The notes: a model not told the origin generated them from the letters alone. A stretch of 37,566 bases of DNA from an uncultured Rhodospirillales bacterium (GCA_905614355.1 CAJQSN010000075.1:1-37566); one strand, 5' to 3'; shown: positions 6,535 to 14,201, numbered from the stretch's first letter. Program-made: numbers and translations.

Positions 6535-8193
6535 CTATAGGTCGCCGATGCAGAAATGGGCCATATGCACGACAGCTTCGGCACTGTGGTAATCACCAAA
6601 TTCCGCCGTTGCATCCTTGCCGGCGTACATTCTAGCGATTCCTGCACCACCGGGGTGATGGGGGGCCCACTCGGTAATGTCGTAAACTTTTCCTGAGATG
6701 ACGACCCAACAGTCATCTTTGGTGTTATGCTGAGCAACCTCTTCGCGCGTGATACAGCGCATTCCTTCGGCTGGGCTAGCCGGCGTCCAAAGCTTCTGCG
6801 TGATCGCAGCATAGTCGGCCTTGGCAGCCCGGCGGAAGTCCCACGGCCCCAGTCTCTTGGGAGGCAATTCGGTGCCAATATCGCGGGCATCATACGCATA
6901 GATCCAGTCGTCATTTTCACCGCCGCGTTTGTCATGGGCGAAGGCGGGGCTCACACGCTCGTCGAGTCCTTCAAGCAGCGCCTTCTGCTCTGCGGTGTCT
7001 CTGGCCCGCAAATGATCGAAGGCGAATTTGGAGCTCAGTTGAAAGCGGGTGGTGCGGTAGTGCCGAACACGTTCGTAGTGCAACAATGCTGTCGCCACAT
7101 CGTGGCCGTGCAGGGCAAAAGCGCTAGAGAGTGCAGCGGCATCCTCGAAGGATTGCGCCGCACCCTGACCAAATGTCGGAAGCATTGGATGCGCCGCGTC
7201 GCCCAGCAAACAGACGCGGCCCTGCACCCAGGTATCGAGCGCATCTCGATCATAGAGGCCCCATTTGGTTGGGCGAACGACGGCCCCGGCCAGAGCGACG
7301 AGGTTGTCTCGGCTGGGGCTTTCAGCGAACGCCTCGTCGACCTCACGAACAATCTCCTCCTGGCTGACCGGAAACCAGTCACCTTCCTCCTGCTCAAACT
7401 CTGTTGATTCGGGCTCGTAGTGGGCGATCCAAACGTTCAGCAACTCGCCCTTGCGCACCCAATAGGTGGTCACCGCACTTGTGTCGGTCTTATAGCGGTC
7501 CATGCTGAAGGAGTCGATGGGATTGTTGTCCAAAGGGCTGCCGTCGGCCTTGCGGAGCGCGGCAACGTCCGCCCGTGGAATGAGCCCACGAAAGCAAATC
7601 ACCTCAGTCCAGCGCCTGGGGCGCGAGCTCGGCCACGCCAACCCCAATATGGCGGAGTTGATCCCGTCGGCACCCACGAGAATATCGCCCGTTGCGACCA
7701 GGCCATTCGAAAAGGTTGCCGTCACGTCGTCCGCGGTCTGCCGCAATCCTGTCAGCTTGCTGTCCATGTGGACAGCAATCGGGCAAGGTTTTCCGCTGTC
7801 GGAGCCGAACTCGAACACCCGTTTATAGAGGCACATCAGCAGGTCCAGCCTGTGCATGTGATGAAACCCGACGCCGTCGCCCGCGGCGGTAACATGATCG
7901 AACGGCCTCTCTGTCATGCTTCCATCTTCGTTAAACTGCCGCGACGACACCAGAATTGCCGCCCGGCCGCCGTCGATCGCCCCCTGGGGGCTTTTGGGGT
8001 TTCCACCATCGAGGTCGACACCCAGCCAGCGGCATATCCGAGCCCCGTTAGGCGGGATATTCAACCCAGCGCCCGCGGTGGTCGGCTCTTTGGTCTGTTC
8101 GTAGACATCGATCGATGAGAAAGCGCCGGACTGTCGCAACGCCAACGCCGTCATCAGCCCGCCCATTCCCGCACCAACTATTACTGCTCGCAT
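6535..8193 (-). CDS. FAD-dependent aromatic monooxygenase fused to a C-terminal cytochrome b5 domain
   Basis: A 552-residue two-part protein. Residues 1 to about 455 are a group A flavoprotein hydroxylase (salicylate/3-hydroxybenzoate hydroxylase type): GAGMGG near residue 8 for FAD, LVGADGINSAI near 175 (DG motif) and CLLGDAAHPMLPTFGQGAAQ near 330 (GD motif). Residues about 478-552 are a cytochrome b5 domain with H513-PGG and second haem ligand H536 in GDYHSAEAV. Relatives usually end near 400 residues without a haem domain. The gene is much richer in G+C than its neighbours (39 of 60 bases at 7981-8040 against 29 of 60 at 6001-6060), and long antisense frames arise from that composition. 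It stands alone, opposed to the GST operon. Transfer from a G+C-rich donor is likely. The haem may relay electrons, or the domain may be regulatory. Confidence 0.85.
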   Translation of the reverse strand: MRAVIVGAGMGGLMTALALRQSGAFSSIDVYEQTKEPTTAGAGLNIPPNGARICRWLGVDLDGGNPKSPQGAIDGGRAAILVSSRQFNEDGSMTERPFDHVTAAGDGVGFHHMHRLDLLMCLYKRVFEFGSDSGKPCPIAVHMDSKLTGLRQTADDVTATFSNGLVATGDILVGADGINSAILGLAWPSSRPRRWTEVICFRGLIPRADVAALRKADGSPLDNNPIDSFSMDRYKTDTSAVTTYWVRKGELLNVWIAHYEPESTEFEQEEGDWFPVSQEEIVREVDEAFAESPSRDNLVALAGAVVRPTKWGLYDRDALDTWVQGRVCLLGDAAHPMLPTFGQGAAQSFEDAAALSSAFALHGHDVATALLHYERVRHYRTTRFQLSSKFAFDHLRARDTAEQKALLEGLDERVSPAFAHDKRGGENDDWIYAYDARDIGTELPPKRLGPWDFRRAAKADYAAITQKLWTPASPAEGMRCITREEVAQHNTKDDCWVVISGKVYDITEWAPHHPGGAGIARMYAGKDATAEFGDYHSAEAVVHMAHFCIGDL

Positions 8194-8501
8194 AATGTAG
8201 TCCTTTCAGGCGGGCAATGTTTCGGTCACCCACGTTGCCGCGCGATCAAAATGTATGTCGCCTAATTGTAGTGAACGTCCTACGAATTACTCTAGCCCAA
8301 CGTTTTAAAAAATCAAGGTTCCAATCTGATTAATCATGTGATCGGCAATTCGTCCAAAGGCTTGGGAGAGTTAAGATTGAGAACCAAGTGACTGAGTTAG
8401 AACTTATTTTTAGTACGCTACAATTACTTCAGCTACTCATTACCGCTTAGATAAGGAAAGATAATAAATTAATCAAATCCAACCTAACAACCCAACACCT
8501 C

Positions 8502-8672
8502 TTACATCAACATCGCCATGTATTTTCTATACTCTGCAATAGCGTCAGCTTGAGCTTTAGTCCAATCCTCTTCGCAGTCTGAGCCAAAGTTTATGACTAC
8601 TATGATAGACTGAGAACCTAACCCTCGATCTAATTCTATCTTTGCAATTTTATTCTTTAGTTTAGTACTCAA
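8502..8672 (-). CDS. small phage-type hypothetical protein, probably a relic
   Basis: A 56-codon frame from a TTG at 8672 reads STKLKNKIAKIELDRG..., then IIVVINFGSDCEEDWTKAQA and DAIAEYRKYMAMLM. Basic 'KLKxRIxKLE' starts followed by a V-V-x-x-G strand and an acidic A-E-Y helix are typical of small proteins beside terminase genes in alphaproteobacterial prophages. A second, broken copy lies at 12953-13061. It follows the DUF5681-like and RKWLDKF relics on the same strand, so the order of a phage gene block is preserved. No Shine-Dalgarno is evident and expression is doubtful. The rest of the 8194-9404 gap shows no other gene. Confidence 0.4.
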   Translation of the reverse strand: MSTKLKNKIAKIELDRGLGSQSIIVVINFGSDCEEDWTKAQADAIAEYRKYMAMLM

Positions 8673-8674
8673 GG

Positions 8675-8770
8675 TCAACCCTGCCTTCTCTCAAGAGCTT
8701 CGATAAGCTGTTCCTTAGCTGAACGATCTGCTGAAAACTTATCCAACCATTTTCTCTGATTTCTCAGAAC
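8675..8770 (-). pseudogene. short phage-type coding remnant
   Basis: Between a TAA and the TGA at 8675-8677 the minus strand reads VLRNQRKWLDKFSADRSAKE and then QLIEALERRQG. The amphipathic, charged composition looks like a genuine C-terminus, and the stop falls 3 bp before the next small frame at 8672. There is no start codon with a ribosome-binding site, so it is the tail of a gene whose front has been lost. Family not recognised. Confidence 0.35.
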
Positions 8771-8825
8771 TTAACCTTTCGCCTACTCCAAAACCTCGCA
8801 CCCTTCCCTATAACTCAGACGTCTC

Positions 8826-9022
8826 TCATATCTTGCAATACACCTCAACAAGGGCAGTCACACCGCTCGCTTCATCCGGCGTGATGTCGCCACCAGCTAC
8901 CGCCTCAAGTATTCCGGCCATCACACGGCTTGCACCTTCTGAGTTAGTCATGTCCGGCTTAGGGCAGGCCTAACTCTCTTTGGTGAACAAATACGTTCCA
9001 GGCATAGCCTCATAGCCGTCAT
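8826..9022 (-). pseudogene. frameshifted remnant resembling DUF5681-type phage-adjacent proteins
   Basis: From an ATG at 9022 the frame reads MTAMRLCLERICSPKRVRP and stops at 8948. A neighbouring frame then continues SRVMAGILEAVAGGDITPDE, ASGVTALVEVYCKI and a TGA at 8826. Together they match the C-terminal pattern of DUF5681-associated proteins of Alphaproteobacteria: G-D-x-x-A-x-R-L-C-L-E-R-x-x-P-x-R-K, then a helix, then A-x-A-x-G-x-L-T-P-x-E-A-x-x-x-x-x-L-V-E-x-Y. At least one frameshift separates the halves. This is recognition from memory of the family pattern, not a search. Confidence 0.45.
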
Positions 9023-9028
9023 ATCACC

Positions 9029-9060
9029 GCCCGACCATGCGCCCACCAAGTCAAATCAGG
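9029..9060 (-). repeat. dispersed gene remnant, family Y copy C (short)
   Basis: On the minus strand this 32-bp stretch contains GTGGGCGCATGGTCGGGC. It matches copy A at 2140-2245, which has GTGGGCGCATGATCGGGC, and encodes WWAHGRA against KWAHDRA. It runs directly into the DUF5681-like relic, suggesting the family Y gene and the phage-type block once adjoined. Confidence 0.4.
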
Positions 9061-9404
9061 TTTTCCTCTGACAGTGCCAGTATGAAGCTATTTCGTAGAC
9101 ATATTTAAATAAATATAAGATTAATTGATGAAGGTCGGCAAAGCTTGTACATGCACGATATTATTTATTTTTTTATTAAGTTTACAATAAAAGAGAGGCC
9201 CCGCAATCAAGTCTGGAAGTTAAAAATTATTTTTTAGTATCGAGTAACAAACTCCCCTATCCACAAACTACCCAGTGAAATATCAAGAGATTATTTTAGA
9301 CTGGGAAGTTGATTTAGAATTTTTAATACAATGTAAGGAACCCCAAATCCCATTTTAGAGGGGTGAAAAGTCGTTTTGCTGCTTTAGTCAGTTAAAGATA
9401 TTAA

Positions 9405-9944
9405 TCAAATCTGCCTCGCCAGAGTAACGGCGGCTTGGGAGCCGCCAGATACCAAAAAACACCATAAGCGGATAATTGCTCCCGGAGCATTTTGCACGCG
9501 TTGGGCTGCCTCATCACGATGAGCAATCTCGTCGAATTGACACTCACTCAGAACCGAACGAACGATTACTAATTCCGGATTGTGTTCAACGATTGGTTGA
9601 AGAGAATCGAGTTGATTTTGATAGTGTTGACTTACAAATGTCTCAACCGCCTCTATGGTGTAAAAGGTCATGTTGGGCCCGCATAATGCAGGTATCGCAC
9701 CTGTAAAAAATCCAGCAGTCCTCCATACTGGGAGGAGCCAACTTCGGTGTTTTAGGGAGAGTAGACTTTCGATTTTGTTTAAGTGTTTCAATTCGGTTTC
9801 AAGGTGGCGTCGGGCAAACGTGCGAACCGAATTATTAACGCTAACGGTTAGTATGCCCCGGTAAATCCAAACGGCACCGGTTTCACCCGCGTGGTCCGTA
9901 CGAAGCTCTCTGGTTAACCAGTCAGGATATAAAACCTTGATCAT
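9405..9944 (-). CDS. coq7: demethoxyubiquinone hydroxylase, COQ7 family
   Basis: A 179-residue di-iron protein that hydroxylates demethoxyubiquinone in ubiquinone biosynthesis at the inner membrane. All iron ligands are visible: E21 (DHAGETGA), E51-x2-H54 (HLETELKHL), E101 (EAVETFV) and E139-x2-H142 (CQFDEIAHRDEA). Length fits the bacterial COQ7 family. The ATG at 9942-9944 overlaps the ubiG stop in an ATGA, so the pair is translationally coupled. COQ7 rather than the flavin enzyme UbiF is used by many Alphaproteobacteria and some Beta/Gammaproteobacteria. The gene is complete despite lying in heavily scarred DNA. Confidence 0.93.
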   Translation of the reverse strand: MIKVLYPDWLTRELRTDHAGETGAVWIYRGILTVSVNNSVRTFARRHLETELKHLNKIESLLSLKHRSWLLPVWRTAGFFTGAIPALCGPNMTFYTIEAVETFVSQHYQNQLDSLQPIVEHNPELVIVRSVLSECQFDEIAHRDEAAQRVQNAPGAIIRLWCFLVSGGSQAAVTLARQI

Positions 9945-10732
9945 CGATACCCTTCGGTAGAGAGAGATCCGGGTTTGTTCGCGACCAGTAAATAATTCAC
10001 AGCTACGTTCTCAGAAATTTTCCATTCTCGCGCCAGTGGGTTGAACGTCACGCCCGTAATATCGTGGACGGCCAACCCGTTATTTGAGACCATCTTGGAG
10101 ATTTCGGTGGGTTTTAGAAAACGTCCCCATTGATGGGTTCCGCGCGGTAACCAGCGTAAAACGTACTCGGCGCCCAGAATTGCAAGCGCAAATGCACGCA
10201 TCGTGCGATTGAGCGTAGCAACAATCATCAGCCCACCGGGTCGCACCAGAGCAGCGCAATCCTTAATCAACCGTTTTGGTTCCAAAACATGTTCCACAAC
10301 CTCCAGATTTAGTACCACATCAAAAGTCTCCGTATTGTCTACTGCAGAACTAGCCGTGCCGTGCCGATAGTCCACAACTACGCCAGCATCCGATGCATGG
10401 CGTTTTGCTATCTCAATATTCCTTGCTGTGGCATCGACCGCGACTACATGGGCGCCCAACATAGCTAGGGGCTCGGAGATCAGGCCTCCGCCACATCCGA
10501 CGTCAAGGATTTCCAAGCCAGTAAGCGGCGGTGTTTCATTTGTACTCTGACTAAAAAATCGGGAAATAGACGCGACAATGTAGTCGCGCCGAGTTTTATT
10601 AAATGAGTGCATGGCCCTAAATTTACCATCGGGATCCCACCATTCTGAAGCTAAATTCTCGAATCGGGCGATTTCGGCCGCATCAATAGTTCTATCGCCA
10701 AAGGCTTGGTCAACTTGATCTTTTACAAGCAA
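9941..10732 (-). CDS. ubiG: ubiquinone biosynthesis O-methyltransferase
   Basis: A 263-residue class I SAM methyltransferase of the UbiG/COQ3 family, which methylates the 2-polyprenyl-6-hydroxyphenol and demethylubiquinol intermediates. The N-terminal ARFENLASEWWDPDGKFRAM is diagnostic of the family. SAM-binding motif I is LDVGCGGGLISEPLA near 75, and the later VLNLEVVEHV is the post-motif region. The start is TTG at 10732, behind a good GAGGAAA ribosome-binding site; no ATG fits upstream. It overlaps coq7 by 4 bp, making a two-gene ubiquinone operon. The aspartokinase gene that often precedes ubiG in Alphaproteobacteria is absent. Confidence 0.93.
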   Translation of the reverse strand: MLVKDQVDQAFGDRTIDAAEIARFENLASEWWDPDGKFRAMHSFNKTRRDYIVASISRFFSQSTNETPPLTGLEILDVGCGGGLISEPLAMLGAHVVAVDATARNIEIAKRHASDAGVVVDYRHGTASSAVDNTETFDVVLNLEVVEHVLEPKRLIKDCAALVRPGGLMIVATLNRTMRAFALAILGAEYVLRWLPRGTHQWGRFLKPTEISKMVSNNGLAVHDITGVTFNPLAREWKISENVAVNYLLVANKPGSLSTEGYR

Positions 10733-10847
10733 GTAATTTCCTCTTCAAATTATTCGTTAATTAATAACCTTTTTCATATTTGTACGAGTGCGGTCTGAAG
10801 ACCAGATCACTCGAATGAACTAAGGTAACTATTGTTTCGTGCTATCA

Positions 10848-10897
10848 TCAGGCTCATAACCTGAAACTGATGGGTTCAGACCTTAGGTCCGCAACCA
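10848..10897 (+). repeat. tRNA-fMet(CAT) 3'-half scar
   Basis: The sequence begins with a perfect anticodon arm (TCAGG, loop CTCATAA, CCTGA), continues through a decayed T-arm (TTCAGAC loop) and ends GTCCGCAACCA, like the CGCAACCA end of initiator tRNA. The 5' acceptor strand and D-arm are missing, so it is not a functional tRNA. It has the same geometry as the tRNA-Thr scars (anticodon loop to CCA), consistent with a third tRNA-targeted integration remnant. It sits in the 355-bp gap upstream of ubiG; the rest of that gap (10733-11087) shows nothing recognisable. Confidence 0.65.
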
Positions 10898-11087
10898 CTC
10901 ATTTCATTCCAATGGACGGCATGTTCCAAATTAAAATGAAGACGGTTTCATTTCTTAGAGATTTAACGATTACGCTTCAAATTTATTGACTATGATAATA
11001 GGTCGTTTTGTGCTGACCAAATCTTTACTTTACTATTTGGAAGTAGAGGTTAAATATATTCAACATTTACTGATGAGAACGATCTGA

Positions 11088-12203
11088 ATGTCTGATACCA
11101 ATTATCCCAATATACTGAGTCCATCCAACTTAGGTGTGGTCCCATTACGGAATAGAGCAATGGTTGCACCCATGACCAGAGTAAGTGCTTCCTCGCAAGG
11201 CGTGCCAACAGATATCATGCTCGAGCATTACCGGAGCTTTGCCAAGGGAGGGTGGGGACTTATTTTTACAGAAGGGACCTACACAGATGAAGGGCCTTCT
11301 CAAGGTTATCGTAATCAGCCGGGTATAGCTACGGAGGAACACCGTGATGGATGGTCAAAAATCGTCGACGCTGTACACGGAGAAAATACACCAATTTTTC
11401 AGCAGCTTATCCATGCGGGCGGTCTGATTCAGCATAACAATTATGTTTCGTCTGCTATCGCGCCGTCTGCTGTCGACCAATTAGGGAAAATGCTACCACA
11501 TTATTTTGGGGATGGTATGTTTGCAGTACCCCGCGAGATTACCAAGGATGAGATCAAAGAGACAATTAAGGGGTTCGCTGATGCAGCTGTAAGATCAGTA
11601 GAAGCCGGTTTCGATGGTATCGAAATCCATGGTGCTAACGGCTATTTGCTTGATCAATTCCTAACGACATTTTCAAATATCCGTAATGATGAATACGGCG
11701 GGAGTATGGAAAATCGTCTGCGATTTCATTGTGAAGTCTTATCCGCAGTTTTGGAGGCCGTTGGTGGGAATGCCCCTGTAGGGATCCGTATTTCCCAGAC
11801 TAAGGTCAACAACTTTGATTACCAATGGCCCGGCCAAGAGCACGATGCTAAGACAATTTTTTCAGCACTAAAAGCTGTTGGTCCCGCCTATATACACATA
11901 AGCACGCATAAAGGTCTGGAAGATGTGTGGAAAAGTGGTAGGCACTTAGCGGATTGGGCAAAGGAAATTTGGGGTGGTCCTACTATAGCTTGCGGCGGTC
12001 TTCATGACCCTGTTCATGCCGAGAATATTCTGAAAGAGGGAAAAGCTGATTTTATAGCTATCGGGAAAGGGGCTTTAGCTGACCCTGAATGGCCAAACAA
12101 AGTTAGCGCTGATTTAACCCCTACAGCCTTTGATCCAGGTATGATAAAACCATATGCCAATTTACAAAATACCCTTGATTGGCGAAAGAATAATAACCAT
12201 TAG
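11088..12203 (+). CDS. Old Yellow Enzyme family FMN oxidoreductase
   Basis: A 371-residue TIM-barrel flavoprotein (NADH:flavin oxidoreductase/NADH oxidase family) that reduces activated C=C bonds with FMN. Visible signatures are NRAMVAPMTR near 24-33 (FMN-binding start), QLIHAGG near 104, GFDGIEIHGANGYLLDQFL near 175-193 with the catalytic HGANGY, a following N-x-R-x-DEYGGS motif (NIRNDEYGGSMENRLRF) and IACGGL near 304 for the phosphate. Length is typical for the single-domain form lacking the iron-sulfur and dinucleotide-binding extensions of 2,4-dienoyl-CoA reductase. It stands alone, flanked by scars. It may act on enone or nitro compounds; the substrate is unknown. Confidence 0.88.
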   Translation: MSDTNYPNILSPSNLGVVPLRNRAMVAPMTRVSASSQGVPTDIMLEHYRSFAKGGWGLIFTEGTYTDEGPSQGYRNQPGIATEEHRDGWSKIVDAVHGENTPIFQQLIHAGGLIQHNNYVSSAIAPSAVDQLGKMLPHYFGDGMFAVPREITKDEIKETIKGFADAAVRSVEAGFDGIEIHGANGYLLDQFLTTFSNIRNDEYGGSMENRLRFHCEVLSAVLEAVGGNAPVGIRISQTKVNNFDYQWPGQEHDAKTIFSALKAVGPAYIHISTHKGLEDVWKSGRHLADWAKEIWGGPTIACGGLHDPVHAENILKEGKADFIAIGKGALADPEWPNKVSADLTPTAFDPGMIKPYANLQNTLDWRKNNNH

Positions 12204-12301
12204 TCCATGAGGACTAGAAGTCTGCTTGAACTTTTAGAAGATAATGTCTGGATTATTTTTTCTTTGGACCTAAAATCTACCTGTTTCGCGTTTGTTGGTT
12301 C

Positions 12302-12332
12302 TGGCGGAGACGGTGACCTCCAACTATCCTAA
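12302..12332 (-). repeat. 31-bp repeat with a tRNA-Ser-like CCA end, copy 2
   Basis: Partner of 3849-3879, with 28 of 31 bases identical. On the minus strand it ends CACCGTCTCCGCCA, which looks like a tRNA-Ser acceptor end with CCA. The shared part before it (GGATAGTTGGAGG) is not a T-arm. It is either an att fragment from a tRNA-Ser site or a repeat with a coincidental end. Confidence 0.35.
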
Positions 12333-12362
12333 CTCGAAAATTAAAAGTCTTTCAGAAATGCA

Positions 12363-12932
12363 TCAATATTTCTTGCGCCAATCCCAAGGCATCATAAACT
12401 CACCTCGCCACATCCCTTTACGTCCAGCCTTGGCACCGGCTTCATCTCTCACATAGTTCATTGAGTATTTTCGGTAAGCTACGGCCCAGCCATTGCTAAC
12501 CATCCACGCATTCAGATCAATTGGTCCTGCGCGACATACCGCAACAACACGTCTATACCGATCAACATCACGCTTTATGCAAGTCACCCAATGTTTGCCA
12601 ACAATGTTTGCCAGCGCATTCGTCGCCTCCCAACCACATCGCCATTTTTTATTTCCAGCGATACAAGTCTGCTTGGCCTCCGGCGCGTCGATACCATGAA
12701 GCCGGATCCGAATATTTCCAATACGAATAGTATCCCCATCCGTCACCTTGGGGATGCCAGTGAGAGTTTCTTGCTTTGGTAATGAACGCTGCTTAGTCTT
12801 TGGGCCACGGTGGCAATGGTAATTTCCCGTCTTCCCGTCATTGTGACAGCCATCGCTGTTTAAACCTCCTCCATGCCCAAAAACAGGGTTAGATAGAGAT
12901 AAAAAGATAAGAGAATAAATTAAATAAAACAT
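12363..12932 (-). CDS. secreted thermonuclease (SNase-fold) with YHYH motif
   Basis: A 189-residue exported nuclease. Residues 1-19 form a signal peptide. A short YHYH segment follows (HGGGLNSDGCHNDGKTGNYH, then CHRG), a putative metal-binding motif often joined to secreted nucleases. From about 60 onward is a staphylococcal nuclease domain with the calcium/catalytic residues: VTDGDTI, R-x-HGIDAPE (Arg, Asp and Glu) and the later Arg in DVDRYRRVVAVC. The end GMWRGEFMMPWDWRK is typical of bacterial TNases. It would hydrolyse DNA or RNA outside the cytoplasm. The gene is isolated between repeat copies, on the same strand as the phage-type relic at 12953-13061, and may have travelled with a mobile element. 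Confidence 0.88.
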   Translation of the reverse strand: MFYLIYSLIFLSLSNPVFGHGGGLNSDGCHNDGKTGNYHCHRGPKTKQRSLPKQETLTGIPKVTDGDTIRIGNIRIRLHGIDAPEAKQTCIAGNKKWRCGWEATNALANIVGKHWVTCIKRDVDRYRRVVAVCRAGPIDLNAWMVSNGWAVAYRKYSMNYVRDEAGAKAGRKGMWRGEFMMPWDWRKKY

Positions 12933-12952
12933 AACCTAGTAAACTTAGCACC

Positions 12953-13061
12953 ACTTACATTACCGCCGCCATGTATTTGTTTATACTCTGCGATGGCGTC
13001 TGCTTCAGCTTCAGCTTTAGCCTAATCCTCTTCACAATCTGAACCAAAGTTTATGACTACA
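12953..13061 (-). pseudogene. broken second copy of the small phage-type protein at 8502-8672
   Basis: The minus strand reads VVINFGSDCEED, then a TAG where the other copy has TGG (Trp), then AKAEAEADAIAEY followed by a frameshift. Nucleotide identity with 8502-8620 is obvious over about 110 bp. It adjoins the family X copy at 13056-13227 on the same strand, showing that X and this gene were neighbours in the ancestral element. With the X copy it fills most of the 302-bp gap 12933-13234. Confidence 0.55.
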
Positions 13062-13227
13062 ATATCCAAATTATAATTTTCAGGATTACGTCAATTACAC
13101 CCATCTCAATTCTCCCTTTAAACTACAAAAAGACGCCGCTCTTAACGAGTGAGGTCAACTTTGTGCCGTATAATAGAGACACGTTCATCGCATTCAGAGA
13201 CTAGTTTGTATTTGTCTGATAGCACCC
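13056..13227 (-). repeat. dispersed gene remnant, family X copy 3
   Basis: Minus-strand frame VLSDKYKLVSECDERVSII, RHKVDLTR and a stop, then a degenerate RRLFVV end and MGVIDVILKIIIWIL with a stop. It is homologous along its length to 4238-4408 and in part to 2296-2369. It lies immediately downstream of the thiocyanate hydrolase-like operon and may have set the 3' boundary of that operon; no hairpin terminator is visible here. Confidence 0.65.
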
Positions 13228-13234
13228 TATTTAA

Positions 13235-13894
13235 TTAAGATTGCGTTGCTGTTTCTGCTTTTAATTGTGCTGGGGTCAAGGGTATTGCTGTACCGATCAT
13301 TGAGTTTCGCGTGATCAAGGCTTCCAATTGATCTGCGGACCAACCGTCAGTGAACTCTGGTCTACTAGGTAAGACTAAAAATCGGCGATCTGCAGTTTGA
13401 TCGATGACCCTCACATTGATGGCGTCGCTTAGGTAGGTACCGAATTCTTCCAAGACCCCGCGAGGGTCCACGACGACACGCGATCTGTATTCGCGGCCTT
13501 TATACCATGCAGGTGGAACGCCTAAAACCGCGCGAGGATAGCATGAACATAATGTGCAAACGACCACGTGATGTATCTCAGCGGTATTTTCTAGAACGAC
13601 CAAATCTGGCTGGTTGTTCATATCCACGCCGACGCTGGAGACTGCCTCGACAGCATCGCGCAGCAACCATGCCTTGAAGTCTGGGTTAGTCCAGGCCTTG
13701 GCAACAATCATTGACCCAACTGCAGGGCTCCTAGAGTCCATACCATCGATCTGGGTTTCCACCTCTTGGGCGGTAAACACACCCTTTTCGATTAGTAATA
13801 CCCGAATCGCTTCTTCCAAAATTACATAATAGGACGAGGCGTGACCTAGTTCGTCCTGATGATGGTCATCCTTGTCATCGTGGGATTCAGTCAT
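13235..13894 (-). CDS. cobalt-type nitrile hydratase alpha / thiocyanate hydrolase gamma subunit (catalytic)
   Basis: A 219-residue catalytic subunit of the nitrile hydratase family. The metal claw is C113-T-L-C116-S-C118-Y; Thr after the first Cys and Tyr after the third mark the cobalt type, where iron enzymes have Ser/Thr. It is followed by the canonical LGVPPAWYKGREYRSRVV and DPRGVLEEFG. Cys116 and Cys118 are the residues oxidised to sulfinate and sulfenate in characterised members. The N-terminus is His/Asp rich. The ATG at 13894 has AGGAAA in front and overlaps the preceding gene by 8 bp; a longer frame to 13933 is unlikely. Because the beta partner is split into two genes, the set resembles thiocyanate hydrolase ScnBAC in number and order. 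Substrate, nitrile or thiocyanate, remains open. No activator/chaperone gene is visible. Confidence 0.85.
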   Translation of the reverse strand: MTESHDDKDDHHQDELGHASSYYVILEEAIRVLLIEKGVFTAQEVETQIDGMDSRSPAVGSMIVAKAWTNPDFKAWLLRDAVEAVSSVGVDMNNQPDLVVLENTAEIHHVVVCTLCSCYPRAVLGVPPAWYKGREYRSRVVVDPRGVLEEFGTYLSDAINVRVIDQTADRRFLVLPSRPEFTDGWSADQLEALITRNSMIGTAIPLTPAQLKAETATQS

Positions 13895-14201
13895 GATAGG
13901 TTTCCTGCGGAGTTTGTTCAAGCCAGTCTTCATAGATATCAGCTATTATCGCGTCATCGCCTGAGCCCTTATAACAAGGCCAAATATCACCTTGCTTAAA
14001 TCGTACTTGATAAAGCTCTCGCTTTGGTAATCCCGGTTTATGGTATGCAAGTTGCTCTGGGTTAGGGTATTTTCCAACTATAAACTCAACCACACCATCT
14101 TTACCTTTTAGAAAATCTGGTGTGCGACAATGATAATCCGTCGCGCCTGTTCTGACCCGAACAAGGCCACCGATGGTAAATTTTCCAGAGCCAGTTATCA
14201 T
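13887..14201 (-). CDS. nitrile hydratase beta C-terminal domain / thiocyanate hydrolase alpha-like subunit
   Basis: A 104-residue SH3-like domain equal to the C-terminal half of nitrile hydratase beta: FTIGGLVRVRTG, then CRTPDFLKGKDGVVE (the Arg in RTP matches the beta-subunit arginine that contacts the oxidised cysteines), then LYQVRFKQGDIW and IIADIYEDWLE. In ordinary nitrile hydratases this is fused to the N-terminal helical domain; here it is a separate gene, as in thiocyanate hydrolase ScnA (about 126 residues). It starts 4 bp after the preceding subunit gene and overlaps the catalytic subunit by 8 bp, so the three are translated together. Confidence 0.82.
   Translation of the reverse strand: MITGSGKFTIGGLVRVRTGATDYHCRTPDFLKGKDGVVEFIVGKYPNPEQLAYHKPGLPKRELYQVRFKQGDIWPCYKGSGDDAIIADIYEDWLEQTPQETYHD

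Noticed and set aside
6727-8118. Long plus-strand frames opposite the FAD monooxygenase-b5 gene
   Set aside because: They arise from the G+C-rich composition of the real gene, have no recognisable domains and overlap its conserved motifs.
13895-13933. Upstream extension of the hydratase catalytic subunit to 13933
   Set aside because: The extra 13 residues lie inside the preceding subunit gene and the ATG at 13894 has a good AGGAAA site.
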